Positions 1 through 10,300 of a stretch of DNA of 64,000 bases are shown one piece after another. A model generated the notes under the pieces. It was given only the letters and a program-made list of their open reading frames with translations. It did not search any database and was not told the DNA's origin. Each line of letters opens with the position of its first letter. The first letter of the stretch is position 1. Both the position numbers and the translations under genes were made by a program. Source of the stretch: Prosthecodimorpha staleyi (lineage in GTDB: Bacteria > Pseudomonadota > Alphaproteobacteria > Rhizobiales > Ancalomicrobiaceae); contig NZ_JAHHZF010000008.1 of the NCBI RefSeq assembly GCF_018729455.1, positions 172,886 through 236,885 on the forward strand. Reading direction: 5' to 3'.

Positions 1-327
1 CGACGACAGGATCAGGTCGAGATCGCCGCGCGCATAAAAGGCACGGGTGACCGATTCCAGGGCCTGCGACAGCATCAGCGCGAAGGCGGCGGCACCGAGG
101 CCGGTGGCGACGACCAGCGTGGTCCGGTCGAGGATCAGCGGAAGGCGCCCGCCGGCAACCAGGATCGCGTAGGCGATCAGGTGCAGGAAGGCGGCGAAGC
201 CGGCCAGCGCCGCATAGACCAGACGGCGGCGCGTCGGCCGGCCGGCGGTCATCATGCCGACGAAATCGCGCCAGGCGAGGCGCATCTCGTGATGCGCGAA
301 CCAGGTCAGGTTGCCGGGGCGCGTCAC
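1..327 (-). CDS. ABC-2 type exporter permease, N-terminal part (cut by window edge)
   Basis: The reading frame starts with GTG at 327 and runs off the window at base 1, so only about the first 109 residues are visible. The GTG overlaps the TGA stop of the upstream ATPase gene (GTGA), which implies translational coupling. After a basic N-terminus (TAGRPTRRRLVYAAL) there are two hydrophobic stretches, at about residues 37-57 and 67-87, as expected for the membrane subunit of an ABC exporter. The family is inferred from the coupling to the ATPase and the hydrophobicity. The substrate cannot be told. Confidence 0.6.
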   Translation of the reverse strand, partial: MTRPGNLTWFAHHEMRLAWRDFVGMMTAGRPTRRRLVYAALAGFAAFLHLIAYAILVAGGRLPLILDRTTLVVATGLGAAAFALMLSQALESVTRAFYARGDLDLILSS

Positions 328-1076
328 GCGGCCAGATCCTGGCCGGCGACCAGATCGAGGAAGATCTCCTCCAGAGTGCCGTGGCGGGCGCCCGAGGCGG
401 CGTGCAACTCGGCGAGCGTGCCTTCAGCGATCAGCCGGCCGGCAGCGATGACGCCGATACGCTCGGCCATGCGCTCGGCCACTTCGAGGATATGGGTGGT
501 CATGATGATGGTCGCGCCCGCGCCGACCCGCTCCAGCAAGACGGACTTGACCTGTCGGGCCGAGCCGGCGTCGAGCCCGGTCAGCGGCTCGTCGAGGATG
601 ATCAGGCGCGGCTCGTGAATCAATGCCCCGGCCAGCGCCACCTTCTGGCGCATGCCCTTGGAGAAGCCCTCGCAGCGCTGATGGGCCTGGGCGGCAAGGC
701 CGAGCCAGTCGATCAGGTCGGCCGCGCGCGCGGCGGCAACCGGGCCGGGCAAGCTCCAAAGCCCGGCGACGAATTCGAGATACTCGACCGGGGTCAGCTT
801 GTCGTAGACCAGCGGTTCGTCCGAAACCCAGGCGGTGATGCGCTTGGCGCCGATCGGATCGCGGCGGGCGTCGATGCCGAAGATCTCGATCGAGCCGGCA
901 TCCGGCGGCAGCAGGCCCGCCACCATGCGCAGCGAGGTGGTCTTGCCGGCACCGTTGGGGCCGAGCAGGGCGTAGAACTCGCCGGCCCGCACCTCCAGGT
1001 CCAGTCCGGCCACGGCCGGGCGGCCGAAGCTCTTGGCGAGGCCGCGGACGCGGAGGGCAGGCGGGTCGGTCGGCAT
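324..1076 (-). CDS. ABC transporter ATP-binding protein (ABC-2 exporter type)
   Basis: This 250-aa protein is a complete ABC ATPase. It has a Walker A GPNGAGKTT at residues 39-47, the signature SKGMRQKVALA, the Walker B LIILDEPLTGLD and a switch His in TTHILE. The short linker and the signature form (SKGMRQ) are those of CcmA/DrrA-like exporter ATPases, which power export or membrane insertion of lipids, drugs or polysaccharides at the inner membrane. It is the first gene of an operon whose next gene, the permease, overlaps it by 4 bp. No substrate can be assigned. Confidence 0.9.
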   Translation of the reverse strand: MPTDPPALRVRGLAKSFGRPAVAGLDLEVRAGEFYALLGPNGAGKTTSLRMVAGLLPPDAGSIEIFGIDARRDPIGAKRITAWVSDEPLVYDKLTPVEYLEFVAGLWSLPGPVAAARAADLIDWLGLAAQAHQRCEGFSKGMRQKVALAGALIHEPRLIILDEPLTGLDAGSARQVKSVLLERVGAGATIIMTTHILEVAERMAERIGVIAAGRLIAEGTLAELHAASGARHGTLEEIFLDLVAGQDLAA

Positions 1077-1291
1077 GGCGTCGCGCTCCGGCGGCCGGGC
1101 CGGATCGGCTCGGGTCGGGCGCGACGCTAGGCCGTTCCGGTTAGGGCGGGGTTACCCGGTAGGGTTGACGAAGCCTTGGCGCCGACGTCGAAACCCGGGG
1201 TGACTTGCCGCCCGGCCGCGGCCGGCGCCGGCCTGCCCGCGCGGGCCGGAGGTCGCCGGTCCGCTGCCGGCGGCTCGACCCCGCCTCTCTT

Positions 1292-1849
1292 TCAGATCCC
1301 GGACAGGCGCTCGCGATAGATCGGCTCCAGCGTGGCGAAGCGGCGCCAGAAGCCGTCCGGCTCGCGGTCGTCGATGCGCGCGACCAAAAGGTCGAGATGG
1401 CTGTGCCAGCCGGCCGAGACGTTGATCATGGCGCCCGGATCGGCGAGGCGGCTATGCGTCACGGTCAGGCGCACGTTCCCGCCCGTCTCGACCAGATCGA
1501 AGCGGACATGGGATGCGGTCTCGCTGCGGCCCCAGCTATAGGCGAGGCAATGCGGCGGATCGCATTCGGTGACGATGCCTTCGAGCCGCGACTCCTCGCC
1601 GAAGCGCTCGAAGCCGGCCGGCGGCGGCGCGTCGCCGGGCGTCAGGCCGTTGTTGCGGAAGACCAGTTCGATCGCGCCACCCGGCACCAGGTCGAAGGCG
1701 CCGGCGGCCAGCCATTGGCGGCGCAGGTCCGGTTCGGTCAGGTAGCGCCAGAGGCGCGCGGCCGTTCCCGGCAGGAGGCGTTCGATCACCACCGTGTCGG
1801 CCGTCACCCGGCGCCCGAAGCCGCCGATTTCAGTTTCCATCTTGCCCAT
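1292..1849 (-). CDS. SRPBCC/AHSA1-domain protein
   Basis: A 185-aa protein of the SRPBCC (START-like) fold, AHSA1 subgroup. It shows the typical start of the domain (VVIERLLPGTAARLWRYLTEP), the central GxxELVFR strand and a C-terminal helix with GWHSHLDLL. Members are small hydrophobic-ligand-binding proteins, often encoded with an ArsR-family repressor, and most have no proven ligand. The start chosen (ATG at 1849) has GGGAGAG just upstream and overlaps the end of the ArsR gene by 20 bp, so the two are translated from one mRNA. The frame is open further upstream, but that part only shadows the ArsR gene. Confidence 0.8.
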   Translation of the reverse strand: MGKMETEIGGFGRRVTADTVVIERLLPGTAARLWRYLTEPDLRRQWLAAGAFDLVPGGAIELVFRNNGLTPGDAPPPAGFERFGEESRLEGIVTECDPPHCLAYSWGRSETASHVRFDLVETGGNVRLTVTHSRLADPGAMINVSAGWHSHLDLLVARIDDREPDGFWRRFATLEPIYRERLSGI

Positions 1850-2195
1850 CGGTCTCTCCCTTGGCCGCATCCTCGGCCCGCAGCAGCGCCTCGAGGACAT
1901 CGAGCCGCTCGGTCCAGAACTTTTCGAAATGCCGGATCCATTCCTGGCCGGCATGCATCGGGGTCGCATCGAGCCGGCAGACATGCTGCCGGCCGCGGAT
2001 CTCGCGCCGGATCAACCCGGCATCCTCCAGCACGCGGATATGCTTGGAGGCGGCGGCGAGCGACATCGGGTGCGGCGCCGCCAGGTCGCCGACCGACCGC
2101 GCGCCGCCGGCCAATTGCCGCAACATCGCCCGACGGGTCGGATCGGCGAGGGCGTGGAAGACGGCGTCGAGCGGGGCGGAATGATCATCAACCAT
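1830..2195 (-). CDS. ArsR-family transcriptional regulator
   Basis: A 121-aa winged-helix repressor of the ArsR family. It contains FHALADPTRRAMLRQLAGG (helices 1-2), the recognition helix region MSLAAASKHIRVLEDAGLI and the wing RREIRGRQHVCRLD. No metal-binding Cys pair (CVC-type) is present, which fits the non-metal subgroup linked to SRPBCC genes. The start at 2195 (MVDDHSAP) gives the usual length and places the start codon inside a 16-bp palindrome. A start at 2231 would add 12 residues. The gene is the first of the ArsR-SRPBCC operon, and autoregulation is inferred from the overlapping palindrome. Confidence 0.88.
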   Translation of the reverse strand: MVDDHSAPLDAVFHALADPTRRAMLRQLAGGARSVGDLAAPHPMSLAAASKHIRVLEDAGLIRREIRGRQHVCRLDATPMHAGQEWIRHFEKFWTERLDVLEALLRAEDAAKGETDGQDGN

Positions 2196-2203
2196 GTGGT
2201 TGA
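2188..2203. promoter_or_regulatory. Candidate ArsR operator overlapping the arsR-like start codon
   Basis: The 16 bases TCAACCATGTGGTTGA form an inverted repeat with 7-bp perfect arms (TCAACCA/TGGTTGA) around a 2-bp centre. The ArsR-like gene's ATG lies inside it. Short symmetric TCAACCA-type sites at the start of ArsR-SRPBCC operons are what I would expect for autorepression. No binding has been shown here. Confidence 0.55.
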
Positions 2204-2355
2204 ATATGTCGGATCGCCGACGGACTGTCAACCGAATGGTTTCATATTGGGCGAGGAATGCGCGGCGCCCATGCGAAGGGCGGTCTGGCGATCCCGGGCG
2301 TCTCCTGTCAGGGTGCCGCGCCGCAACATGGCTGGTCGGATGGAGGCGGGTGCGG

Positions 2356-3543
2356 GTGACGGAACGGGTCGAAAACGGTGCGGGATGGGCGCTGGCCGGG
2401 CCGGCGGCCTGCTTCGGCGCGCTCCTGGTGGTGATCGGTTTCGCCCGCTTCGGCTATACCGCCCTGGTCCCGGCGCTGGTCCATGAGGGCTGGACCACGC
2501 CGACCGGCGCCGGCTACCTCGCCTCGGCCAATTTCTCAGGCTATCTGCTCGGCGCGCTGACGGCGGTGCCGATCGCCCGCTGGGTGCCGGTCGCCGCCAT
2601 GGTCCGGCTCGCGCTGGTCGTCACGGCGGCCTCCTTTGCGGCCTCGGCCTTCGATTTCGGCCTGATCTGGCTTGCCGTCTGGCGCTTCCTGCCCGGCTTC
2701 ACGGGATCGGTCGTGATGGTGCTGGCGCCGATGACCATTCTGGCCGCGGTGCCGCCGGCCCGGCGGGCCGGCATGGTCGGGTTGATGTTCACCGGCATCG
2801 GGCTCGGCATCGCGCTTTCGGGCACGCTGGTGCCGATGCTGGCCGGGCTCGGCGTCGCCGCCGCCTGGATGATCCTGGCCGCCGCCTCCGCGGCGGTCGC
2901 GGTTGCGACCTGGCGCATCTGGGGGCAGGTCGCCGGCGCGGTTCCGGTCGCGGCCGCGGCGGCGCCGGCCGAACCGATGCGCCGGCCGGTGGCGGTCGCG
3001 CTGCTGTTCGTCGCCTATGCGCTCGATGCGGCCGGTTTCGTGCCGCACACCGTCTACTGGGTCGACTACGTCGCGCGCGAACTCGGTCTCGGCTACGGCG
3101 TCGGCGGCACGCAGTGGATCCTGTTCGGGATCGGCGCGGCGGTCGGCCCCCTGGCGGTGGCGCGCGTGGCGGGGTGGATCGGCTTCGGTCCGGCCGTGGT
3201 CCTGTTCTTCCTCCTCAAGGCGGCGGCCGTGCTGCTGCCGGTCTTCATGACCGGCCTGCCGGCGCTCGCGGTCTCCTCCATCCTGGTCGGCGCCCTGACC
3301 CCCGGCATCGCCTCGCTGACCGCCGGCTATTCGGCCGAACTGGCCGGCCCGGGCCGCCAGCGCGCGGCCTGGGGGCTGATGACCTCGGGCTTCGCCGGCA
3401 CCCAGACCGCCGCCGCCTCGCTGTTCGCAACGCTCCTCGGCCGCACCGGCGACTATCCGCTGATGTACGAGATCGGCGCCGGCCTGCTTTTCGCCGGCGC
3501 CGCCCTGGCACTCGCCACCCTGTTCGGGCGCCGGCCGGCTTGA
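2356..3543 (+). CDS. YbfB/YjiJ-family MFS transporter
   Basis: A 395-aa inner-membrane protein with about 12 hydrophobic segments. The N-terminal signature [19 protein letters not shown], followed by [17 protein letters not shown], is characteristic of the YbfB/YjiJ (MFS_4) group of the major facilitator superfamily. Members are putative drug or metabolite exporters and their substrates are mostly unknown. I chose the GTG at 2356 because GGAGG lies about 9 bases upstream and the frame before it is not hydrophobic and overlaps the divergent arsR promoter. The gene stands alone, divergent from the ArsR operon and 115 bp before cobQ. Confidence 0.85.
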   Translation: MTERVENGAGWALAGPAACFGALLVVIGFARFGYTALVPALVHEGWTTPTGAGYLASANFSGYLLGALTAVPIARWVPVAAMVRLALVVTAASFAASAFDFGLIWLAVWRFLPGFTGSVVMVLAPMTILAAVPPARRAGMVGLMFTGIGLGIALSGTLVPMLAGLGVAAAWMILAAASAAVAVATWRIWGQVAGAVPVAAAAAPAEPMRRPVAVALLFVAYALDAAGFVPHTVYWVDYVARELGLGYGVGGTQWILFGIGAAVGPLAVARVAGWIGFGPAVVLFFLLKAAAVLLPVFMTGLPALAVSSILVGALTPGIASLTAGYSAELAGPGRQRAAWGLMTSGFAGTQTAAASLFATLLGRTGDYPLMYEIGAGLLFAGAALALATLFGRRPA

Positions 3544-3658
3544 CCGGCCCAGAGAGAGGTCTTCTCGGCCTGAACGGCCTCTGGACAACACCGCGCCGGC
3601 CCGTCACTCCTGCCCGTCGGCGCCTGTCCGGATCCGGGGGCGCGGAGGACGATGGCGG

Positions 3659-5140
3659 ATGCCGGCGCGCGCATTGATGATCCAAGGCACCGGCTCGGAT
3701 GTCGGCAAGTCGGTCCTGGTCGCGGGCCTTGCGCGCGCCTTCACGCTGCGCGGGCTCGCGGTGCTGCCGTTCAAGCCGCAGAACATGTCCAACAATGCCG
3801 CCGTCACGGCGGATGGCGGGGAGATCGGGCGTGCCCAGGCGCTGCAGGCGCGCGCCGCCCGGGTCGCGCCCGCGGTCGACATGAATCCCGTGCTCCTGAA
3901 GCCGCAGAGCGAGGTCGGCGCGCAGGTGGTGGTGCAGGGGCGGGTGATCGGCAACGCCAAGGCGCGCGAGTTCCAGGCCTGGAAGCCGCGCCTGAAGGCG
4001 GCCGTCATGGAGAGTTTCGAGCGCCTGAGGGCCCGCGCCGATCTCGTGCTGGTCGAGGGCGCCGGCAGCGCCGCGGAGGTCAATTTGCGCGCCGGCGACA
4101 TCGCCAATATGGGCTTCGCACGCGCCGCCGACGTCCCGGTCGTGCTGGTCGGCGACATCGACCGCGGCGGCGTCATCGCCCAGATCGTCGGCACGCGCGC
4201 GGTCATCGATGCCGAGGATGCCGCCATGGTGGCCGGCTTCGTGGTCAACAAGTTCCGCGGCGATCCGAGCCTGTTCGAGGCCGGCATGAGCCTGATCGCC
4301 GAACGCAGCGGATGGCGCAGCTTCGGGCTGGTGCCCTGGTTCGCCGAGGCCGGCCGCCTGCCGGCCGAGGACGCCATGGCGCTGGCCGGGGCGGATCGCG
4401 GTGGGGCGGGCGGCGGAGCGGCCGCAGCCGGCACGGTGACCATCGCGGTGCCGCTGCTGCCGCATATCGCCAATTTCGACGATCTCGATCCGTTGCGCGG
4501 CGAACCCTCGGTCCGGCTGCGCATGATCCGCGCCGGCGAGGCCCTGCCGGGCGATGCCGATCTCGTTCTGCTGCCCGGCTCCAAGGCGACTATCGCCGAT
4601 CTGGCCGCCCTGCGCGCCGCCGGCTGGGATATCGACATCCTGGCCCATGTCCGGCGCGGCGGCCGCGTCCTCGGCATCTGCGGCGGCTACCAGATGCTCG
4701 GCCGGTCGATCGCCGATCCGGACGGGGTCGAGGGGCCGCCGGCCGCCGTCGCCGGCCTCGGCCTGCTCGATGTCGAGACCGTGTTGGGCGGCGCCAAGAC
4801 GCTGACGGCGGTGACCGGCCGGTTGGCGGCGGGCGGCGCGCCTTTCGCCGGCTACGAGATGCATGTCGGCGTCACCGACGGCCCCGGGCGGGCGCGGCCG
4901 CTCGTCGCCTTTGCGGACGGCCGCGTCGATGGGGCGGTCTCGCCGTCCGGCCTGGTCGCCGGCTGCTACGTGCACGGCCTCTTCGCCGACGACCAGGCCC
5001 GGGCCGGCTTCCTGGCCGGCCTCGGCGCGGCCGCGTCGGGCTATGCCTACGAGCAGGAGGTCGAGGCGGTGCTCGATCGCCTTGCCGGCCATCTGGAGAC
5101 CCATATGGATCTGGACGGCCTCCTCGCCCTGGCGCGATGA
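3659..5140 (+). CDS. cobQ: Cobyric acid synthase
   Basis: A 493-aa full-length cobyric acid synthase. It amidates the b, d, e and g carboxylates of adenosylcobyrinic acid a,c-diamide with ATP and glutamine, in the cytosol. The N-terminal dethiobiotin-synthetase-like domain shows [20 protein letters not shown] and the family motif [10 protein letters not shown]. The C-terminal class I glutamine amidotransferase domain has its nucleophile Cys341 in [10 protein letters not shown] and a C-terminal His in the YVHGLF motif. The ATG at 3659 is preceded by GGAGGAC. No other cobalamin gene is in the window and no cobalamin riboswitch is visible in the 115 bases upstream, so the gene appears isolated from the main cob cluster. 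Confidence 0.95.
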   Translation: MPARALMIQGTGSDVGKSVLVAGLARAFTLRGLAVLPFKPQNMSNNAAVTADGGEIGRAQALQARAARVAPAVDMNPVLLKPQSEVGAQVVVQGRVIGNAKAREFQAWKPRLKAAVMESFERLRARADLVLVEGAGSAAEVNLRAGDIANMGFARAADVPVVLVGDIDRGGVIAQIVGTRAVIDAEDAAMVAGFVVNKFRGDPSLFEAGMSLIAERSGWRSFGLVPWFAEAGRLPAEDAMALAGADRGGAGGGAAAAGTVTIAVPLLPHIANFDDLDPLRGEPSVRLRMIRAGEALPGDADLVLLPGSKATIADLAALRAAGWDIDILAHVRRGGRVLGICGGYQMLGRSIADPDGVEGPPAAVAGLGLLDVETVLGGAKTLTAVTGRLAAGGAPFAGYEMHVGVTDGPGRARPLVAFADGRVDGAVSPSGLVAGCYVHGLFADDQARAGFLAGLGAAASGYAYEQEVEAVLDRLAGHLETHMDLDGLLALAR

Positions 5141-5172
5141 TCGGGCCGCTTCACCCCTGCCGGAGCCAAGCC

Positions 5173-5709
5173 ATGAACGACATGCGCCACGTCACGCCAC
5201 CGACCGTCTCCCGCCGCACGCTGCTCGGCGGTCTCGGCGCCTCGCTTCTGGCCGGCCCGGCTCTCCTGGCCGGGCCGGCCGCAGCCGCCGGCGGCAGCTT
5301 CCGGGCCATCCGGGTCGATACCGGTCCGCTCGCCGCGCTCGGCGTCTCGCGCTATGCGGCGGTGGTGCGCACCGTGATGGAGCCGATCGCCGCCCGAGTC
5401 TTCGCCGGCCGGATCGTGCCCGGCGACCGGCGTCTGCCGACGCTGGTCCTGGTGGTTCAGGAAATCCAGATGGCCTCCTATGGCGGCGGCAGCGGCTTCG
5501 GCCGGGACGGCATGGATCGGCCGCTCGACTGGATCACCGGCGCCGGCCTGGTCGTCGACGGGGCCGGGCGGACGATCGAGCGCGTGCCGATCACCGCGCA
5601 GCGCGACGCCGCCGACGGCGGCCCGTGGTACCTGACCGAACAGAGCGAGCGCCGGCGGCTGGAGAACCTCTGCGAGTCGCTCGCCTCCTGGGTCGCGCGG
5701 GCGGTGTGA
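5173..5709 (+). CDS. Tat-exported protein of unknown function
   Basis: A 178-aa protein that I do not recognise. Residues 12-40 form a clear twin-arginine signal: SRRTLLGG followed by a hydrophobic Ala/Leu/Gly-rich stretch and a likely cleavage after the AAAA run. It should therefore be folded in the cytoplasm and exported to the periplasm. The mature part is about 140 residues with no Cys pair or obvious metal site; it contains a Gly-rich SYGGGSGFGRDG segment and ends in a long acidic/basic helix (EQSERRRLENLCESLASWV). It starts 32 bp after cobQ and may be cotranscribed with it. The frame continues upstream only as a shadow of cobQ. Confidence 0.7.
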   Translation: MNDMRHVTPPTVSRRTLLGGLGASLLAGPALLAGPAAAAGGSFRAIRVDTGPLAALGVSRYAAVVRTVMEPIAARVFAGRIVPGDRRLPTLVLVVQEIQMASYGGGSGFGRDGMDRPLDWITGAGLVVDGAGRTIERVPITAQRDAADGGPWYLTEQSERRRLENLCESLASWVARAV

Positions 5710-6034
5710 CCGGCAGGATCGGGCGTGTCGGTTCCGCAACGGTGCTGCCCGCCGCCGGTGTCGTTCCCCAATCCAGGCACCGGTCGAATGCACACTTTCG
5801 TGACCATCAACGATGAGTTCGGTCAGGATTTGGTCATACCTGTGACGACATCTGCCCGCCTCTTTCGCAGGGAGCCGATTGTCTGCGCAAATGTTGAACG
5901 CGTGGCTTCTGGCCCATGGCCTCCGCCGCGGATTTCTGCTTATAGTCCCGCGACATCGGAAAAGACGGCGATTGGACGGGCCGGATCACGGCCGTGTTAC
6001 TTCGCGTGATCGGTCTGCTCGCCAGGAGCAAGGT
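5710..6034. other. Intergenic region upstream of the RND efflux operon (325 bp)
   Basis: I see no gene, RNA or clear terminator here. It must contain the promoter of the RND pump. No convincing TetR-type palindrome was found, and no regulator gene adjoins it. Confidence 0.5.
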
Positions 6035-7201
6035 ATGGTGAAAGTATTCAATTGGCTTCTGGCGCTGGCTTGCGGCGTGGCCGTGGTGATCGGCATCGGC
6101 TTCTATCGTCCGGAGTGGCTGCCGAAGCCGGTCCATGCCGAACTTCTGAAGCATAAGCTCGCGGCGCCGCTGCCCGAGATCGCCGCGACGGCCGGGACCG
6201 CATCGCGGCCGGGCGCGCCTGCGCCGGCCGGCGGTGGCGGCGCACAGCGTCCGGTCGCCGTCGAAGCCGCCAAGGTGCGGGTCGGTCCGGTCACGGCCAG
6301 TCTGACGGCGATCGGCTCGCTGCGTGCCGACGAGAGCGTGACGGTCGCCACCGAGATCGACGGGCGCATCTCCGAAGTGGTGGTCCGCGAAGGCATCAAG
6401 GTCGAAGCCGGCGACGTGCTGTTCCGGCTGGACGATCAGATGGCCAAGGCGGAGCTGGCCCAGGCCAAGGCCGAATTCGCCCTGGCGGAGGCGAATTACG
6501 ACCGCGCCGACACGCTGTTCAAGCAGAAATCCGGCACCGAGCGGACGCGCGACGAGACGCGCTATGCGCTCGACCGCACCCGCGCCAATGTCGAACTGGC
6601 CGCCTCGCGGCTCGACAAGACCACCATCCGGGCCGCCTTCGGCGGCGTGGTCGGGCTTTCCGCCATCGGCGTCGGCGAATATGTGACCAAGGGCCGCGCG
6701 CTGATCGTCCTGTCGCGCGTCGACCCGATCAAGGTCGATTTCCGCCTGCCCGAGGTCGAACTCGGCAACGTCAAGGTCGGCTCGCGCATCCGTGTCGAGG
6801 TCGATGCGCTGCCGGGCCGCAAGTTTGACGGCGAGGTCTACGCGATCGATCCGCAGGTCGACGTGAACGGCCGCGCCCTGCAGCTGCGCGCCCGGATCGC
6901 CAATGCCGGCGGTGAGCTGAAGTCGGGCCTGTTCGCGCGCGTCGAGCTGATCACCGCCTCGCATCCCGAAGCGATCACCATCCCCGAGACGGCCCTGGTC
7001 AGCCAGGGCCGCGAGCGCTTCGTCTATATCGTTCGCGACGGCAAGGCGGTTCGCTCGAAAGTCGTCACCGGATTGCGGCTGACCGGCCGGGTCGAGGTGC
7101 TGGAGGGCGTCGGCCCGCAGGATGTCGTCGTGGTCTCCGGCCAGCAGCGCCTGCGCGACGGCGTCCCGATCGAGATCGTCGGAACCGGCCCGACCTCCTG
7201 A
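6035..7201 (+). CDS. RND efflux periplasmic adaptor (membrane fusion protein)
   Basis: A 388-aa HlyD/AcrA-type adaptor that links an RND pump to an outer-membrane channel. An N-terminal membrane anchor (about residues 4-24, NWLLALACGVAVVIGIGF) is followed by a Pro/Ala/Gly-rich linker. Next come a lipoyl/barrel-sandwich half (VTASLTAIGSLRADESVTV), an alpha-helical hairpin (AELAQAKAEFALAEANYDRA), the second lipoyl half (TTIRAAFGGVVGLSAIGVG) and beta-barrel and membrane-proximal domains. The start at 6035 has AGGAG 6 bases upstream; the frame is open earlier, but without coding character. It forms an operon with the RND permease 101 bp downstream. No outer-membrane factor gene is nearby, so the pump probably uses a TolC encoded elsewhere. 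Confidence 0.92.
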   Translation: MVKVFNWLLALACGVAVVIGIGFYRPEWLPKPVHAELLKHKLAAPLPEIAATAGTASRPGAPAPAGGGGAQRPVAVEAAKVRVGPVTASLTAIGSLRADESVTVATEIDGRISEVVVREGIKVEAGDVLFRLDDQMAKAELAQAKAEFALAEANYDRADTLFKQKSGTERTRDETRYALDRTRANVELAASRLDKTTIRAAFGGVVGLSAIGVGEYVTKGRALIVLSRVDPIKVDFRLPEVELGNVKVGSRIRVEVDALPGRKFDGEVYAIDPQVDVNGRALQLRARIANAGGELKSGLFARVELITASHPEAITIPETALVSQGRERFVYIVRDGKAVRSKVVTGLRLTGRVEVLEGVGPQDVVVVSGQQRLRDGVPIEIVGTGPTS

Positions 7202-7302
7202 CGGCCGGGTTCGGCACCGACCCATCCGCCTGTCCGGACCCGCACCGTCGGGTCCGATGAAGCATCGAACGCCCCGTACCGAGACCCGAGCGAGCGTCGC
7301 CC

Positions 7303-10300
7303 ATGTCCCTTTCCGAACTCTGCGTCCGGCGTCCGGTCTTCACCACGGTCATGACCGTGATGATGGTGCTGATCGGGGCGGTCTCCTACCAGCGCCTCAG
7401 CGTTCGCGAATATCCGAACATCGACGAGCCGGTCGTCTCGATCGTGACGCGCTATGCGGGCGCCTCGCCGGAGATCATCGAAAGCCAGGTGACGCAGGTC
7501 ATCGAAGGCTCGGTCGCCGGCATCGAAGGCATCGACGTGCTGACCTCGTCGAGCCGGTCGGAATCGAGCCGCATCACCGCCCGCTTCCGCGCCACCGTCA
7601 ATCCGAGCGAGGCGGCCTCCGACGTGCGCGACCGCGTCGGCCGTGTCCGCGGCAAGCTGCCCGACACGATCGACGAGCCGATCATCACCAAGGTCGAAGC
7701 CGACGCGCAGCCGATCATCTACATCTCGTTCGCCTCCAAGCGACACAGCTCGCTGCAGATCACCGACTATCTCGACCGCTACATCGTCGACCGGCTGAAG
7801 AATGTCGACGGCGTCGCCGACGTGACCATCTTCGGCGAGCGCCGCTATGCCATGCGGGTCTGGCTCGACGACCAGCGCCTTGCCGCCTATCAGCTGACGA
7901 CGACCGATGTCGAGAATGCGCTGAAGGGCCAGAACCTGGAACTGCCCTCCGGCCGCATCGAGAGCAACGACCGCGAATTCAACGTCCTTTCGCGAACCGG
8001 CCTGAACACGCCCGAGCAGTTCCGCCAGATCGTGGTCAAGCGTGCGGACGGCATGCTGGTCCGGGTCGGCGACGTCGCCCGCGTCGATCTCGGCGCCGCC
8101 GACGAGCGCCGCCAGGCGCTCTACAACGGCGACGAGGCGGTCACGCTCGGCATCGTCAAGCAGGCGGTCGCCAATCCGCTCGACGTCTCGAAGGGTGTGC
8201 GTTCCCGCATCGACGAGATGCTGACGGAGCTGCCCGACGGCATGACCGGCGAGGTCGCCTACGACACCTCCGTGTTCATCGACCGGTCGATCAAGGCGGT
8301 CTACCACACCATCCTGGAAGCCGTGATCTTCGTCGTCCTGGTGATCTTCCTGTTCCTGCGCTCGGTCCGGGCGACGCTGATCCCGATCATTACCATTCCG
8401 GTGTCGCTGATCACCATCTTCGCGATGATGTTCGCGCTCGGATTCACGGTCAACACATTGACGCTGCTGGCCATGGTGCTGGCCATCGGCCTGGTCGTCG
8501 ACGACGCCATCGTGGTTCTCGAAAACGTCCACCGGCGCATCGAACTGGGTGAGAAGCCGTTCCGGGCGGCCATCGAGGGTACCAAGGAGATCGCCTTCGC
8601 GGTCATCGCCATGACGGTGACGCTCGCGGCCGTCTACGCGCCGCTGGCCTTCTCGACCGGCCGCACCGGCCGGCTGTTCATCGAATTCGCGCTCACGCTG
8701 GCCGGCTCGGTCATCGTGTCGGGCTTCGTCGCCCTGACGCTGTCGCCGATGATGTGCTCCAAGATCCTGAAGGAGCACGAGACCCACAATTTCCTCTACC
8801 GCGCGCTGGAATGGGTGTTCGAGACCATCACCGCCACCTACCGCGCGCTGCTCAAGGGGGCGCTGGTGATCCGGCCCTTCGTCGTGGTGGCGACGGTGCT
8901 GGTGGCCGGTGCGGCCGTGGTCCTGTGGTCGAACCTCAAGCAGGAGCTGTCGCCGATCGAAGACCGCGGCGTCATCCAGGGCTTCGGCGTCGCGCCGGAA
9001 GGCTCGACGCTCGATTTCGTGCTGCGCTATGCGCAGAAGACCCAGGAGGTCTATGCCAAGATTCCGGAGGTCAAGTCGACCTTCGTGATCGCCGGCTTCC
9101 CGCAGATCACCAACGCCACGGCGGTGGCGCGGCTGGTCGACTGGGACGAGCGCAAGCGCACCCAGCAGCAGATCGTGCCGACGCTGTTCAGCGAGTTCGC
9201 CCGCATTCCCGGCGTCACCTTCTTTGCCAACAACCCGCCGTCGCTCGGCCAGGGCTTCTCGTCGCGGCCGATCGAATATGTCATCCAGACCTCGGGCACC
9301 TACGAGGACCTGCGCGTCCTGCAGGAGAAGATGCTGGAGAAGGTACGGGCCAATCCGGGCCTGGTCAGCGTCGACACCGACCTGAAGCTGAACCAGCCGC
9401 AGGTCGAGGTGAAGATCAACCGCGACAAGATCCTCGAATCCGGCCTGCAGGTCGAGACGGTCGGGCGGACGCTGGAGACCATGCTGGGCGGGCGCACGGT
9501 CAACCGGTTCGAGATGGAGGGCGAGCAGTATGACGTGATCGTCCAGCTCGCCGCCGCCAACCGGACCACCCCGCAGGCGCTGTCCTCGCTTTATGTCCGC
9601 AGCCCCGACGGCGCGATGATCCAGCTGTCGAACCTGGTCGACATCAAGGAGGTCACGGCCGCGCGCGAGTTGAACCGCTTCAACCAGATGCGCTCCGTCA
9701 CCCTGACGGCGTCGCTGGCGCCCGGATACGCCCAGGGCGAGGCGCTCGCCTTCCTGGACCGGGTCGCCGACGAGGTGCTGCCGAAGACCGCGCGCACCGA
9801 CGTGGGCGGGCAGAGCCGCGAATTCCGCAATGCCGGCACCAGCTTCCTGCTGATCCTGGCCCTTGCCGCCATGTTCATCTACCTGGTGCTCGCCGCCCAG
9901 TTCGAGAGCTTCGTCGACCCCTTCATCATCATGCTGACGGTGCCGGTCGCGGCGGCCGGCGCGCTCTATGCGCTTCTGGCCACCGGCGGCACCTGGAACG
10001 TCTACAGCCAGATCGGCATCGTCACGCTGATCGGCCTGATCACCAAGCACGGCATCCTGATCGTCGAATTCGCCAATCAGCTGCAGGAGAAGGGGCATTC
10101 CAAGCGGGAGGCGATCATCGAGGCGGCGACCTTGCGCCTGCGCCCGATCCTGATGACCACCGGCGCCATGGTGCTCGGTGCCTATCCGCTCGCCCATGCC
10201 ACCGGCGCCGGCGCGGAAAGCCGCCAGCAGATCGGCTGGGTCATCGTCGGCGGCATGAGCTTCGGCACGCTGCTGACGCTGTTCGTGGTGCCGGTCGTCT

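Noticed and set aside
3544..3658. Cobalamin riboswitch before cobQ
   Set aside because: The interval is only 115 bp and shows no B12-box-like sequence.
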